Source of the DNA: Cohaesibacter sp.
GTDB lineage: Bacteria > Pseudomonadota > Alphaproteobacteria > Rhizobiales > Cohaesibacteraceae
DNA length: 64,000 nt
NCBI GenBank assembly: GCA_025800145.1
Contig: JAOXSH010000065.1
Span: forward strand, 1 to 64,000
Reading direction: 5' to 3'
Positions 7,970 to 16,370 of the stretch are shown here, one piece after another. How positions within the stretch are numbered: the stretch's first letter is position 1; every line of letters begins with the position of its first letter. The position numbers were made by a program, and so were the translations under genes. Below the pieces are notes generated by a model. It searched no databases and was not told where the DNA came from. It saw nothing but the letters and a program-made list of their open reading frames with translations.

Positions 7970-9547
7970 TCACGCCAAATCGCTCCAGCTCAAGCCATGG
8001 CGGGATAGGTATTTTTTTAGGCGGTCAGCGTCGTTTTGGCTGGCTTTGGTTTTGCGCGATACGGCAAACAATGTACGGCCTGCGGCGCTGAGTGTTGGGC
8101 TTGTCTGGCAAGTGCGAATGACAAATGCCAGTTGCGCTTTGTCGAATGGATCAATCTCCTCTGCCCGTTTCCCAAGCAAGGCGCGCAACAGCAAATCATC
8201 TTCATCACGATGCGCACCCTGCCATTGCTGGGTTAGGGTCTTAATTTCCTGCTCCACCATGCTTTGTGTAATGCGCGCCCGTGGAGCAAGGGTGCAAAGG
8301 CGCTGGATTGAGGCACCCAAATCCCTAAAATTGCCTGGCCATGGGGTTGCGGGGGATATAGCAAAATCCAGATAAGTCTTTCGCGCATCGGCATTAAAGC
8401 CATAGCGGGTGCCCAGCAATTGCTCGGTCCGACCCAGCTCATAATCCATATTGGGTTCAATATCATCGCGCCGATCAACAAGGGATGGCAAACAGAAGGT
8501 CCAAAGATTGAGCCTTGCATAAAGATCGGGGCGAAACTTGCCCTCTGACACCAATTTGCCGGGATCTTCATTCATGCCTGCAATCAAGTGAAAGCGGCTG
8601 GAAATCTCATAGTCCGAACCCAGTGGCCAAAATTGGCCCGTCTCAACAGCATGCAAGATCATGGCCTGTTCATCCAGCCCCAGCTCGTTGATCTCGTCAA
8701 GAAAGAGAACGCCTCCATCGGCCTCTCGCAGCAGCCCGCGTCGCTCTGAACTGCCCTGCCCCATTGCCCCGCGCCTGTGGCCAAACAGGCTAGAAAGCGC
8801 CCGATCACCACGCAAGGTAGAGCAATTGACATGAACCAAACGCCCCTTGACCCGCCTATTTTGCAGTTTGAGCTGATAAATGCGCTTGGCAAGCTCACTT
8901 TTGCCTGTGCCCGTGGCCCCCAAAAGCAGCATCGGCGCATCGGAATGGATGGAAACCAGCTCTATACGGTCTATCAAGCCATTAAAGGCATCATTCTTGG
9001 TCTCGATACCAGCTTTGAGCAAGGCAGTATGCTCATCACTGACAAGGTCAAAGCGTTGCTGGAGCGCGTTATAGCGCGATAGGTCCAGATCAACGATGGT
9101 GTAATCGCCATCAATATGCGTATCGTCCCGACGGGGCGGCAATGTCTGGATCAATCTGGCTGGAATATGGCGGGATTCAGCAAGCAAAAACCAGCAAATC
9201 TGGGCAACATGAGTGCCAGTGGTCAAATGAATGTGATAATCCTCACGCTCTTCATCAAAGCCATAATTGCGCGAAAAGTCAAAAAGCGCCCCATAAACCT
9301 CCTGAAAATCCCAAGGGTCTTTCAGATTGACCTCTTGCAGCCACACCTCTGTGGCCGGGCTTGCCTCCTCAATGTCGCATTTCACACGCTCTGCCAGCCG
9401 GGACCAACCTTCATCATGGAGCAGCTCAACCCGGTGAACAGGGAAGCTGCCATGCTGGGTAACGGCAACAGAGGGCCGCCAACGGTGCTTTTTGCCTGCA
9501 TCCAGCTGCGTGCCCAAAAAGCCAATAACGACATTCTTTTTCATCAT
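7970..9547 (-). CDS. rtcR: RtcR, sigma54-type activator of RNA repair, with altered GAFTGA loop
   Basis: The 525 residues match RtcR throughout. There is an N-terminal CARF-type sensing domain (VVIGFLGTQLD, HLTTGTHVAQICWFLLAESR, IVDLDLSRYN), then an AAA+ domain with Walker A GATGTGKSELAKRI and Walker B GGVLFLDEINELG, then a C-terminal HTH (SAAGRTLFAVSRKTKASQND). RtcR senses RNA fragments or cyclic-phosphate signals and turns on rtcB with sigma54. The loop that normally reads GAFTGA and contacts sigma54 reads GAMGQG here (HRRGAMGQGSS). I checked this from the DNA. No good ribosome-binding site is visible, and either of the paired ATGs may be the start. It is divergent from rtcB. Confidence 0.95.
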   Translation of the reverse strand: MMKKNVVIGFLGTQLDAGKKHRWRPSVAVTQHGSFPVHRVELLHDEGWSRLAERVKCDIEEASPATEVWLQEVNLKDPWDFQEVYGALFDFSRNYGFDEEREDYHIHLTTGTHVAQICWFLLAESRHIPARLIQTLPPRRDDTHIDGDYTIVDLDLSRYNALQQRFDLVSDEHTALLKAGIETKNDAFNGLIDRIELVSIHSDAPMLLLGATGTGKSELAKRIYQLKLQNRRVKGRLVHVNCSTLRGDRALSSLFGHRRGAMGQGSSERRGLLREADGGVLFLDEINELGLDEQAMILHAVETGQFWPLGSDYEISSRFHLIAGMNEDPGKLVSEGKFRPDLYARLNLWTFCLPSLVDRRDDIEPNMDYELGRTEQLLGTRYGFNADARKTYLDFAISPATPWPGNFRDLGASIQRLCTLAPRARITQSMVEQEIKTLTQQWQGAHRDEDDLLLRALLGKRAEEIDPFDKAQLAFVIRTCQTSPTLSAAGRTLFAVSRKTKASQNDADRLKKYLSRHGLSWSDLA

Positions 9548-9990
9548 ATTATCTAAATCTATAAAATCTTATCTATAAATATAGAATATTAAGGAGACAA
9601 AAAAGTCAAATCTTTAAATTTATCAATATATTCAACCAGATAATGAATTTTCACATTTTCCTTTTTTTCCCCTGCACTGTCAATCAAACTAAGCGCCAAA
9701 TACATCACATTTATGAGTTTACATCCTAGCAGACAGGCGAATGCCAAAGGAGCTTTGTTGCCTATACCAGATGATTTATACCAACGGCATGAAAGATTAC
9801 CCCATATGACCGGATTTTATGCCGTTGGTATTAGAGCATATTTTCCGAAAAGTGTGTGCGATTTTCGAACAAATTATACTTAGAAAAAAGACTGAAGCAT
9901 TTTGAATAACGACGTGTTTATTCAAAATACTCTAGACACGGGCAAGATCATCCAAGCTTCTTCACCCTTGCCACCTGTCTGCAAACACAT
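9548..9990. promoter_or_regulatory. rtcR-rtcB divergent intergenic region
   Basis: This 440-base gap separates divergent rtcR and rtcB and must hold both promoters. The rtcR-proximal 200 bases are AT-rich. I looked on the plus strand for a -24/-12 element (GG, ten bases, GC) and found none with exact spacing; the nearest, GGAGCTTTGTTGC at about 9749, is one base short. The right part is filled by repeat families B and C. Confidence 0.5.
9778..9934. repeat. Family B palindrome joined to family C element
   Basis: ATACCAACGGCAT (9778) and ATGCCGTTGGTAT (to 9831) are perfect 13-bp inverted repeats around CCATATGACCGG. Directly after comes a family-C element, from GAGCATATTTTCCGAAAAGT to TTCAAAATACTCTAG. 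The pair lies in the rtcB leader and may affect its expression. Confidence 0.8.
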
Positions 9991-10005
9991 TTGAAAGACC
10001 ACAAA

Positions 10006-11409
10006 ATGAGCAAGATGGAACCGCAAAAATTAACCAGCGATCTTTTGAAATCCTGGGGGCATGTGCCCGGCGAGGCATTTGGCGCGGCCCTTCGCCATGG
10101 ACAAAAGGCTCTGGAAGAAGGCCAGACATTGCAAGCCGTGCAGGCATTACTCGATCGCTACAAACCAGCCCCCGCTATTGCGTTGGATGCGTTAGGGGCC
10201 AAGGCTTTTCACATCAATATTGATGCTGAAAACAAAGATGAACTTGCAAATCTTGACGCCGTAAAACACCATATGGCCGAGCTGATGCGCACACCCACCA
10301 TTGAAGCGGGCGCGATTATGCCCGATGCATGCCCCGCCGGGCCGCTGGGCACCATTCCCGTTGGCGGTGTTGTGGCTGCACGCAATGCCATCCATCCGGG
10401 TATGCATAGCGCAGATATTTGCTGCTCTGTTATGATGTCTGAGTTTGACGATGCAGACCCCAAAGAGGTGCTGGATAGCGCTCATTTGGCCACTCATTTT
10501 GGGAATGGAGGCCGTGAAAATGGCAAGCGCTTCACCATGCCTTTGGATTTGTATGATCAGTTTCGCGGCAATCTCTTTTTGAGCAATCCAAAAATTTTGC
10601 GCGCCGCGCAAGAGCATTTGGGAACCCAAGGCGATGGCAATCATTTCCTATTTGTCGGTGTATCGCGCAAAACCGGAAAAACAGCCATGGTTACCCACCA
10701 CGGCTCGCGCGGCCCCGGTGCACTGCTCTATAAGGCGGGGATGCAGATGGCAGAGAAGTTTCGCAAAAACCTCTCTCCCCAGACGCTGAAGCAAAATGCA
10801 TGGATTCCCATGGATAGCGAAGAAGGAGACGCCTATTGGCAGGCATTGCAGCTCATTCGTCAATGGACAAAAGTCAATCATAGCGTCATCCATCAAGCAA
10901 CAACAGATGCTCTGGGCGCAACACTAAACCGCCGTTTCTGGAATGAGCATAATTTTGTCTTTGAACGAAATGGCCTCTTTTATCATGGCAAAGGCGCAAC
11001 CCCGGCTTGGGATGCCTATGCCGATGATGCAACAGGCTTGACCCTTATTCCGCTCAATATGGTAGAACCGGTTTTGGTGGTTCGTGGCAAAGACAATGCC
11101 AATGCCCTTGGCTTCTCACCCCATGGTGCAGGGCGCAATTATTCGCGCTCCGAGCATAAGCGCCGCAATGCAACCAAAAATCCAGAGCATTTGTTAGCAG
11201 AAGAAACCAAAGGGCTTGATATCCGCTTTTTTGAAAACAAAATCGATATCTCGGAACTGCCCTCCAGCTACAAAAAAGCATCCCTCGTTGTTGAGCAAAT
11301 CAAAAAATATGACCTTGCCAAGATCGAAGATTATATTGATCCCTATGGATGCATCATGGCTGGATATATCGAACCATTCTGGAAAAAAGCCAAGGATGCA
11401 AAGAAGTGA
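10006..11409 (+). CDS. rtcB: RtcB-family 3'-phosphate RNA ligase
   Basis: This is an RtcB-family enzyme of about 467 residues. It has the metal-site region HPGMHSADICCSV, GDGNHFLFVGVS, HHGSRGPG, and the SPHGAGRNYSR segment holding the histidine that takes GMP. RtcB seals RNA with 2',3'-cyclic phosphate or 3'-phosphate ends to 5'-OH ends using GTP and Mn2+, repairing tRNA or rRNA. The canonical DxGCG metal motif reads DICCS, so the Cys ligand is kept but its surroundings differ. The chain is longer than E. coli RtcB. rtcR is divergent upstream, and no rtcA (cyclase) follows. I prefer ATG 10006 over the track's TTG at 9991; 10015 is another option. Confidence 0.92.
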   Translation: MSKMEPQKLTSDLLKSWGHVPGEAFGAALRHGQKALEEGQTLQAVQALLDRYKPAPAIALDALGAKAFHINIDAENKDELANLDAVKHHMAELMRTPTIEAGAIMPDACPAGPLGTIPVGGVVAARNAIHPGMHSADICCSVMMSEFDDADPKEVLDSAHLATHFGNGGRENGKRFTMPLDLYDQFRGNLFLSNPKILRAAQEHLGTQGDGNHFLFVGVSRKTGKTAMVTHHGSRGPGALLYKAGMQMAEKFRKNLSPQTLKQNAWIPMDSEEGDAYWQALQLIRQWTKVNHSVIHQATTDALGATLNRRFWNEHNFVFERNGLFYHGKGATPAWDAYADDATGLTLIPLNMVEPVLVVRGKDNANALGFSPHGAGRNYSRSEHKRRNATKNPEHLLAEETKGLDIRFFENKIDISELPSSYKKASLVVEQIKKYDLAKIEDYIDPYGCIMAGYIEPFWKKAKDAKK

Positions 11410-11460
11410 AACAGCGAGGCAGTAGCACTGCCTTGCCACACACTGGACATGCATTCAAAT

Positions 11461-11503
11461 AGAACATTTTCAATAAACACGTCGTTATTCAAAATGCTCT
11501 AGC
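11461..11503. repeat. Family C repeat end
   Basis: AGAACATTTTCAATAAACAC followed by GTCGTTATTCAAAATGCTCTAG forms an inverted repeat of the family-C end. It lies between convergent rtcB and the DUF2892 gene and could act as a two-way terminator-like hairpin. Confidence 0.65.
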
Positions 11504-11504
11504 T

Positions 11505-11702
11505 CTATGCATCATCTTTTGCAGGGCAAGTATTAAGCCCCAGCAAGGGATAGAATGGGCAGAATTTGAACAAACCCGTTGCCAATGGCACAACACCAAT
11601 CCAGCCCCAAGGGGTCTGTGGCCCAACAAATACCAGCGTAATCAGAATAAGACCAACAGCGATACGAAGAATGCGGTCAAGACCACCAACATTTGCAACC
11701 AT
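11505..11702 (-). CDS. DUF2892 (YgaP-type) inner-membrane protein
   Basis: This small 65-residue protein has two membrane helices and the DUF2892 pattern: NVGGLDRILRIAVGLILI, then GWIGVVPLATGLFKFCPFYPLLGLNTC. The track's longer start adds residues with no support. AAGGAG lies seven bases before the ATG at 11702 (another ATG at 11705 is adjacent). The fold is the C-terminal membrane part of rhodanese YgaP and often occurs alone near sulfur or stress genes. A Crp/Fnr regulator is encoded upstream on the same strand, a common pairing. The function is unknown. Confidence 0.85.
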   Translation of the reverse strand: MVANVGGLDRILRIAVGLILITLVFVGPQTPWGWIGVVPLATGLFKFCPFYPLLGLNTCPAKDDA

Positions 11703-11839
11703 CATAAAACTCCTTTTATGGCTATCGCACATGACGGTAAAATCTCTAAACCCCAGCATGAAAGACAGCACGAAACACTAAAAGGAAGATAAAACAGACA
11801 GGAACAAAAGTCCGGTGATCAAGTCACAAAAGAGCAAAG

Positions 11840-12502
11840 TTACGGCTGGCACTGGCGTTGCAAAAAATCCCTATCCAGAATCTGCACCACACCGCGGCTG
11901 GTTTTCACAATGCCTTTATGGGACAAGCGCTCCAAATGGCGCGAGACAACTTCACGCGCTGTCCCCAAATCGCGTGCCAAATCCAGATGCGTGGCTTGCA
12001 CCCGCCCAGCCTCATTTTGCCGCATCAACAAAACATCCGCCAAACGCACATCAATCGGTTCAAAAGCAATCCGCTCAACGGTTTGGGTCATATCCTTCAA
12101 ACGCTTGGAAATCGAAGAAAAGACAAATTTGCGAAAGATAGCTGACAGCGCCAAGAGATGATCAAACCCTATCGGGTCAAGCACAATCCCTTCAATCTCT
12201 TCTTCGGCAATCGCCTCGGCAGAATAACTCTCTTCGCCAAGCAAGCTAAGGCTGGTCTGAATGCAGATTTCACCGGGAGAGACACGATAGAGCAAAGCCT
12301 CCCTGCCCTCACGAGACACCGATTGCACACGCACAAGTCCACGGCTCAACAACAAATAGCCCCGGCATTGTTGACCGGGCGCAAAAATCTCGCTGCCCTT
12401 TTCAATCACAAAAGACAAAGAATGGGCAGAGAGGAGAGCCTTTGCCTCTGGCTCCAATTTGGACAAGGCAGGATATAAGTGTTCCAAACAGGCCTGCACC
12501 AT
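11840..12502 (-). CDS. Crp/Fnr-family transcriptional regulator
   Basis: This protein of about 220 residues has a cyclic-nucleotide-binding-like sensor domain (GSEIFAPGQQCRGYLLLSRGLVRVQ) and a C-terminal Crp-type HTH (THLDLARDLGTAREVVSRHLERLSHKGIV). It lacks the four N-terminal cysteines of oxygen-sensing Fnr, although a few Cys are scattered through it. I take the ATG at 12502 because GGGGG lies seven bases upstream; 12508 is the alternative. The neighbouring DUF2892 gene on the same strand, about 135 bases downstream, is a likely target or co-transcribed partner. The signal sensed is not evident. Confidence 0.9.
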   Translation of the reverse strand: MVQACLEHLYPALSKLEPEAKALLSAHSLSFVIEKGSEIFAPGQQCRGYLLLSRGLVRVQSVSREGREALLYRVSPGEICIQTSLSLLGEESYSAEAIAEEEIEGIVLDPIGFDHLLALSAIFRKFVFSSISKRLKDMTQTVERIAFEPIDVRLADVLLMRQNEAGRVQATHLDLARDLGTAREVVSRHLERLSHKGIVKTSRGVVQILDRDFLQRQCQP

Positions 12503-12525
12503 ATGCATTCCCCCTTTGCATTCAC

Positions 12526-12561
12526 ACCATCACTGGTACCATCACTGGCACCATCACTGGC
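12526..12561. repeat. 12-bp tandem repeat, three units
   Basis: ACCATCACTGGT followed by ACCATCACTGGC twice, in the short gap between the Crp/Fnr gene start and the apt stop codon. It is in the leader of the regulator gene, so its copy number could affect expression. Confidence 0.8.
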
Positions 12562-12574
12562 ACCCAGCGAAAGC

Positions 12575-13120
12575 CTACAAACCCTCAAAGGCAACCAGAC
12601 TATGCACCATCACACCCTTGCCCCGCAGCAGATCCGCCCCTTTTAGATCGGGCAAATCAATGACAAAAGCAGTGGCAACAAGCTGTGCGCCCACATGAGC
12701 GAGCAAATCAACACCCGCACTGGCCGTTCCCCCGGTGGCAATCAGATCATCAAGCAACAAAACACGCTCACCCGGCGCAATCGCATCCTTATGCAGCTCA
12801 ATCCGGTCTACCCCATATTCAAGCTCATAATCCTGACCGACAACCGCCCCCGGCAGCTTGCCCTGTTTGCGAATGGGCACAAAGCCAACCCCCAAAAGAT
12901 CCGCAACCGCGCCGCCAAAAATAAAGCCCCGGGCCTCAATGCCAACAATCTTATCAATCTTTTGATCAAGAAACGGCTCGGCTAATTGACGCACGGCCTG
13001 ACGAAAAGCGGGACCATTGGCAATCAAGGTCGAAATATCCCGAAAGATAATGCCTGTTTTGGGATAATCGGGAATGGAACGGATCGTTTCTTTCAAATCG
13101 ATCAAGGCAGCGTCACTCAT
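12575..13120 (-). CDS. apt: Adenine phosphoribosyltransferase
   Basis: The 181-residue enzyme salvages adenine to AMP with PRPP in the cytoplasm. Visible signatures are [18 protein letters not shown] at the N-terminus, [10 protein letters not shown], and the PRPP-binding loop [17 protein letters not shown] near residue 120. The length is normal for Apt. It lies downstream of petABC on the same strand but is separated from it by a clear terminator, so it probably has its own promoter. Confidence 0.97.
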   Translation of the reverse strand: MSDAALIDLKETIRSIPDYPKTGIIFRDISTLIANGPAFRQAVRQLAEPFLDQKIDKIVGIEARGFIFGGAVADLLGVGFVPIRKQGKLPGAVVGQDYELEYGVDRIELHKDAIAPGERVLLLDDLIATGGTASAGVDLLAHVGAQLVATAFVIDLPDLKGADLLRGKGVMVHSLVAFEGL

Positions 13121-13192
13121 AAGAGAGTCCTTTTCTTCTCATCGCAAAATCCAAACATGGATCAGCCAAAATCATGCCATGGTCATACCCAT

Positions 13193-13220
13193 AAAAAAAG
13201 GGCTCGCAAAGAGCCCTTTT
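13193..13220 (-). terminator. Rho-independent terminator after petABC
   Basis: AAAAGGGCTC and GAGCCCTTTT form a perfect 10-bp stem around GCAAA. On the minus strand it ends in a seven-T run, just downstream of petC. Confidence 0.85.
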
Positions 13221-13252
13221 CCTGTCTGTCACAATGATATAACCATCATATC

Positions 13253-14125
13253 CTAATGGTCAACATCAGACCAAACACGCTTCTTGGTGAAATACAGCAA
13301 GCCTGCAAAAATCGCCAAGAAGATCAGAGCATTAAGGCCAACGCGCTTGCGCTCTTCCAGCTTGGGCTCAGCTGCCCACATCAAGAAAGCAGAAACGTCT
13401 TTGGCATATTGCTCTGTGGTCATTGGAGAGCCATCGCTATATTCCACCAATTCATCATCCAATGGTGGCGCCATAGCCAAGGCATCGCCGCTCAGGAATT
13501 TCGGGTTATAATTGAGATCCCCAACATCAACCCCTTCTGGTGGCTCTTCATAGCCGGTCAACAGCGCATAAAGATAATCCGGGCCATATTCCTGATAGGC
13601 TGTAACCGTGTGCCAAACCATACGGACAAGATCCGTCAAAGGTTCGATACCGGTATCTGGCCCCATGGAACCAGCACGGGCCTTGGCAATCAAAGACAAA
13701 TCAGGTGGCAAAGCGCCGCCATTGGCAGATTTTGCCGCATTGTCATTTGGATAAGGCGATGGGAAGCGGTCAAATGGCTTGGCCGGACGGGTGAACATTT
13801 CCCCTTCATCATCCGGGCCATCTTCCACTTCATATTCCGCAGCCAAGGCTTTGATCTGATCAGCGCTATAGCCAAGCGCCCCTTCTTCACCCAAGTTACG
13901 GAAGGCAACATATTCCAAGGAATGACAGGAAGCACAAACTTCCTTGTAAACCTGAAAACCGCGCTGCAACTGCGCCTTGTCATATTTGCCCAAAGGACCA
14001 GAGAAAGACCAGTCCTGCTTGTCATAATGTTTGCCGCCACCCGCAGCCATGGCACCGCCAGCAGAAACTGCCAGTGCACAAGCTGCAACGAGCGCGCAAA
14101 CCGTATTTTTGGTCAGCGTAATCAT
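13253..14125 (-). CDS. petC: Cytochrome c1 of the bc1 complex
   Basis: The 290-residue precursor has a signal peptide (ALVAACALAVSAGGAMA), the haem c site CASCHSLEYVAFRNL near residue 65, and the distal Met ligand region LAMAPPL. A C-terminal membrane anchor follows (ALIFLAIFAGLLYFTKK). It is the electron-accepting subunit of ubiquinol:cytochrome c oxidoreductase and passes electrons to periplasmic cytochrome c. It is third in the petABC operon, 21 bases after petB, with a terminator behind it. Confidence 0.97.
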   Translation of the reverse strand: MITLTKNTVCALVAACALAVSAGGAMAAGGGKHYDKQDWSFSGPLGKYDKAQLQRGFQVYKEVCASCHSLEYVAFRNLGEEGALGYSADQIKALAAEYEVEDGPDDEGEMFTRPAKPFDRFPSPYPNDNAAKSANGGALPPDLSLIAKARAGSMGPDTGIEPLTDLVRMVWHTVTAYQEYGPDYLYALLTGYEEPPEGVDVGDLNYNPKFLSGDALAMAPPLDDELVEYSDGSPMTTEQYAKDVSAFLMWAAEPKLEERKRVGLNALIFLAIFAGLLYFTKKRVWSDVDH

Positions 14126-14146
14126 CGGTTTCCCTTTCCTCGCTCG

Positions 14147-15394
14147 TTATTCGGCCGCAGCGGCAGAACCGCCTTTTTTAGCCAAAACTGCCTCGGAAAT
14201 CGAATTTGGCAATGGCTTTGGCTTCTCGATCAGCCCAAGAACAGGCAGAATGACCAGGAAGTGAGCAAAATACCAAACGGTAGCGATACGAGACGCGATC
14301 ACATATCCGCCTTCGGCAGGCTTGGCACCAAGATAGCCCAAAGCAATACAAACAAAGACGAAAATCCAGAAGAATTGCTTACCCAATGGGCGATAGGTGT
14401 TGGAGCGCACCTTGGATGTATCCAGCCAAGGCAAAACGAACAACACAGCAATCGCACCAAACATCAGCAACACACCGCCCAGCTTGTCAGGCACCGCACG
14501 CAAAATGGCATAGAATGGCAGGAAGTACCATTCAGGCACAATATGCGCAGGGGTCACCAACGGATCAGCAGGGATATAATTGTCAGGGTGGCCAAGGAAG
14601 TTTGGCACCATGAACGCCATCCATACAAAGAAGATCATGAACAGCACAATCGCATACAGATCTTTGATGGTGTAATAAGGCGTGAAAGCAACGCTATCCT
14701 GCGCATCTTTTGGCTCAACACCGGTCGGGTTGTTGTTGCCTGCTTCATGGAAAGCCCAGATATGCAAGCCAACAATGGCAGCCAGCATGAAGGGAAGCAA
14801 ATAATGCAGCGAGAAGAAACGGTTCAAAGTTGGATTATCAACCGCAAACCCGCCCCACAACAATTCAACGATTGGATCCCCAACAATCGGGAAAGCCGAG
14901 AACAGGTTTGTAATCACGGTTGCACCCCAGAAGGACATCTGTCCCCAAGGCAGAACGTAACCCATAAAGCCGGTCGCCATCATCAACAGGAAGATGACAA
15001 CACCCAAAATCCACACAACCTCGCGAGGCTCCTTGTAGGAGCCATAATAAAGGCCGCGCATGATATGGATATAAACAGCGATAAAGAACATGGATGCGCC
15101 ATTGGCGTGCAAATAGCGCAGCATCCAGCCCCAGTTCACATCGCGCATGATATGCTCGACAGAAGCAAAGGCAATCGCCGTATTGGGGGCATAATGCATA
15201 ACCAGAACAATACCGGTGATGATCTGGGCCATCAGGCAAAAGGCCAGAATGCCACCAAAGGTCCACCAATAATTCAGGTTTTTAGGTACAGGATAGGCAA
15301 CAAAGGAAGAATGCGCCAAGCCAATGATTGGCAGGCGACGTTCCATCCATTTAACAATGCCATTTTGCGGCTGAAAAGTAGAATGTCCGCTCAT
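14147..15394 (-). CDS. petB: Cytochrome b of the bc1 complex
   Basis: The 415-residue integral membrane subunit carries two b haems and the quinol and quinone sites. Visible are the helix-B/D regions [41 protein letters not shown] and [17 protein letters not shown] with their paired histidines, and the Qo-site signature PEWYF. The N-terminus faces the cytoplasm. It lies between petA (30 bases upstream) and petC. The length fits alphaproteobacterial cytochrome b, not the split b6/subunit IV form. Confidence 0.97.
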   Translation of the reverse strand: MSGHSTFQPQNGIVKWMERRLPIIGLAHSSFVAYPVPKNLNYWWTFGGILAFCLMAQIITGIVLVMHYAPNTAIAFASVEHIMRDVNWGWMLRYLHANGASMFFIAVYIHIMRGLYYGSYKEPREVVWILGVVIFLLMMATGFMGYVLPWGQMSFWGATVITNLFSAFPIVGDPIVELLWGGFAVDNPTLNRFFSLHYLLPFMLAAIVGLHIWAFHEAGNNNPTGVEPKDAQDSVAFTPYYTIKDLYAIVLFMIFFVWMAFMVPNFLGHPDNYIPADPLVTPAHIVPEWYFLPFYAILRAVPDKLGGVLLMFGAIAVLFVLPWLDTSKVRSNTYRPLGKQFFWIFVFVCIALGYLGAKPAEGGYVIASRIATVWYFAHFLVILPVLGLIEKPKPLPNSISEAVLAKKGGSAAAAE

Positions 15395-15424
15395 GACTGG
15401 TCTCCTTAGAGGTCTTGTCGGACG

Positions 15425-15949
15425 TTAGCCGATTTTAATGACAGTATCGGAAATGAAATCGTAAGGCGGCAGCTCAAGATTCAATGGAGCCGGTCCCTTG
15501 CGAATACGTCCCGCAGTATCATAATGCGAGCCATGGCACGGACAGAACCAGCCATCATACTCGCCCGCTTCGCCCAGAGGCACACAACCAAGATGGGTAC
15601 AAATACCGATCTGAACAAGAAAATGTTCTTTACCAGGCTTGGTACGCTCTTCGTCGGTCTGCGGATCAATCAAGCTCGCAACATCGACGGCTTTCGCCTC
15701 TTCAATTTCTTTTGCTGTACGATACCGGATGAAAACCGGCTTGCCGCGCCATTTGGCGGTCATGCTCTGTCCTTCTTCCAAAGAAGAAAGGTCCACCTCA
15801 ATGGAAGCAAGCGCCAGTGCGGAAGCATCTGGATTCATCTGGTCGATAAATGGCCAAGCAAGCGCAGCTGCGCCAACGGCCCCAAACGCTCCAGTCGCAA
15901 TATACAAAAAGTCGCGACGGGTTGGTTCTGCCTTTTCGCTGGTAGCCAA
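15425..15949 (-). CDS. petA: Rieske iron-sulfur subunit of the bc1 complex
   Basis: The 174 residues begin with a twin-arginine anchor ([23 protein letters not shown]). They end with the Rieske cluster boxes CTHLGC and CPCHGSHYD, which bind the [2Fe-2S] centre through two Cys and two His. It takes the first electron from quinol at the Qo site of PetB. It is the first gene of petABC. Confidence 0.97.
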   Translation of the reverse strand: MATSEKAEPTRRDFLYIATGAFGAVGAAALAWPFIDQMNPDASALALASIEVDLSSLEEGQSMTAKWRGKPVFIRYRTAKEIEEAKAVDVASLIDPQTDEERTKPGKEHFLVQIGICTHLGCVPLGEAGEYDGWFCPCHGSHYDTAGRIRKGPAPLNLELPPYDFISDTVIKIG

Positions 15950-16370
15950 GGCTAGGTCCTCTCGAAACCAGTGTCCTATTCACAGCCCATCAACCTAATC
16001 TGCACACTTCTTGGAGGGAAGGTCACAGACCCCTCAATGGCAGACGAGCCAATTCAGTCAGTTCCATACAAGATGAAACTTTGCGGATCTCTTTTTGCAT
16101 TGAAAAGTGCGCTTGTCCAGCCTGACCATTGAAAGTTGGGCCATTTGTCGCAAAAAGAAGCTCACACAATGGTTGTAAGAGCACAAGAGCAAGCCATAAA
16201 CCAACAGTCTTGCACAGCCCAAAACCACCCCCCAGACGCCAAGACACATATTGCGCGAAGATCAAGACAAAAGACGCCGCCTTACGAGAGCAAAATCTTG
16301 CAGGCAAGGCGGCATCACAGAGAATGACAAGCAATAAACACAACCGAAGAGGATAAGGGAAAATCCTGAT
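15950..16370. other. Gene-free gap upstream of petA
   Basis: No convincing coding sequence. It must hold the petABC promoter, though I cannot point to one. At about 16273-16313, GCCGCCTT and AAGGCGGC can form an 8-bp hairpin with a long loop. Confidence 0.5.

Noticed and set aside
9745-9765. Sigma54 promoter for rtcB
   Set aside because: GGAGCTTTGTTGC has nine, not ten, bases between GG and GC and lacks the TGGC start; not good enough to call.
13256-15409. A 717-codon ORF on the plus strand
   Set aside because: It is the antisense shadow of petC and petB, which carry full family motifs; its translation has no recognisable domain.
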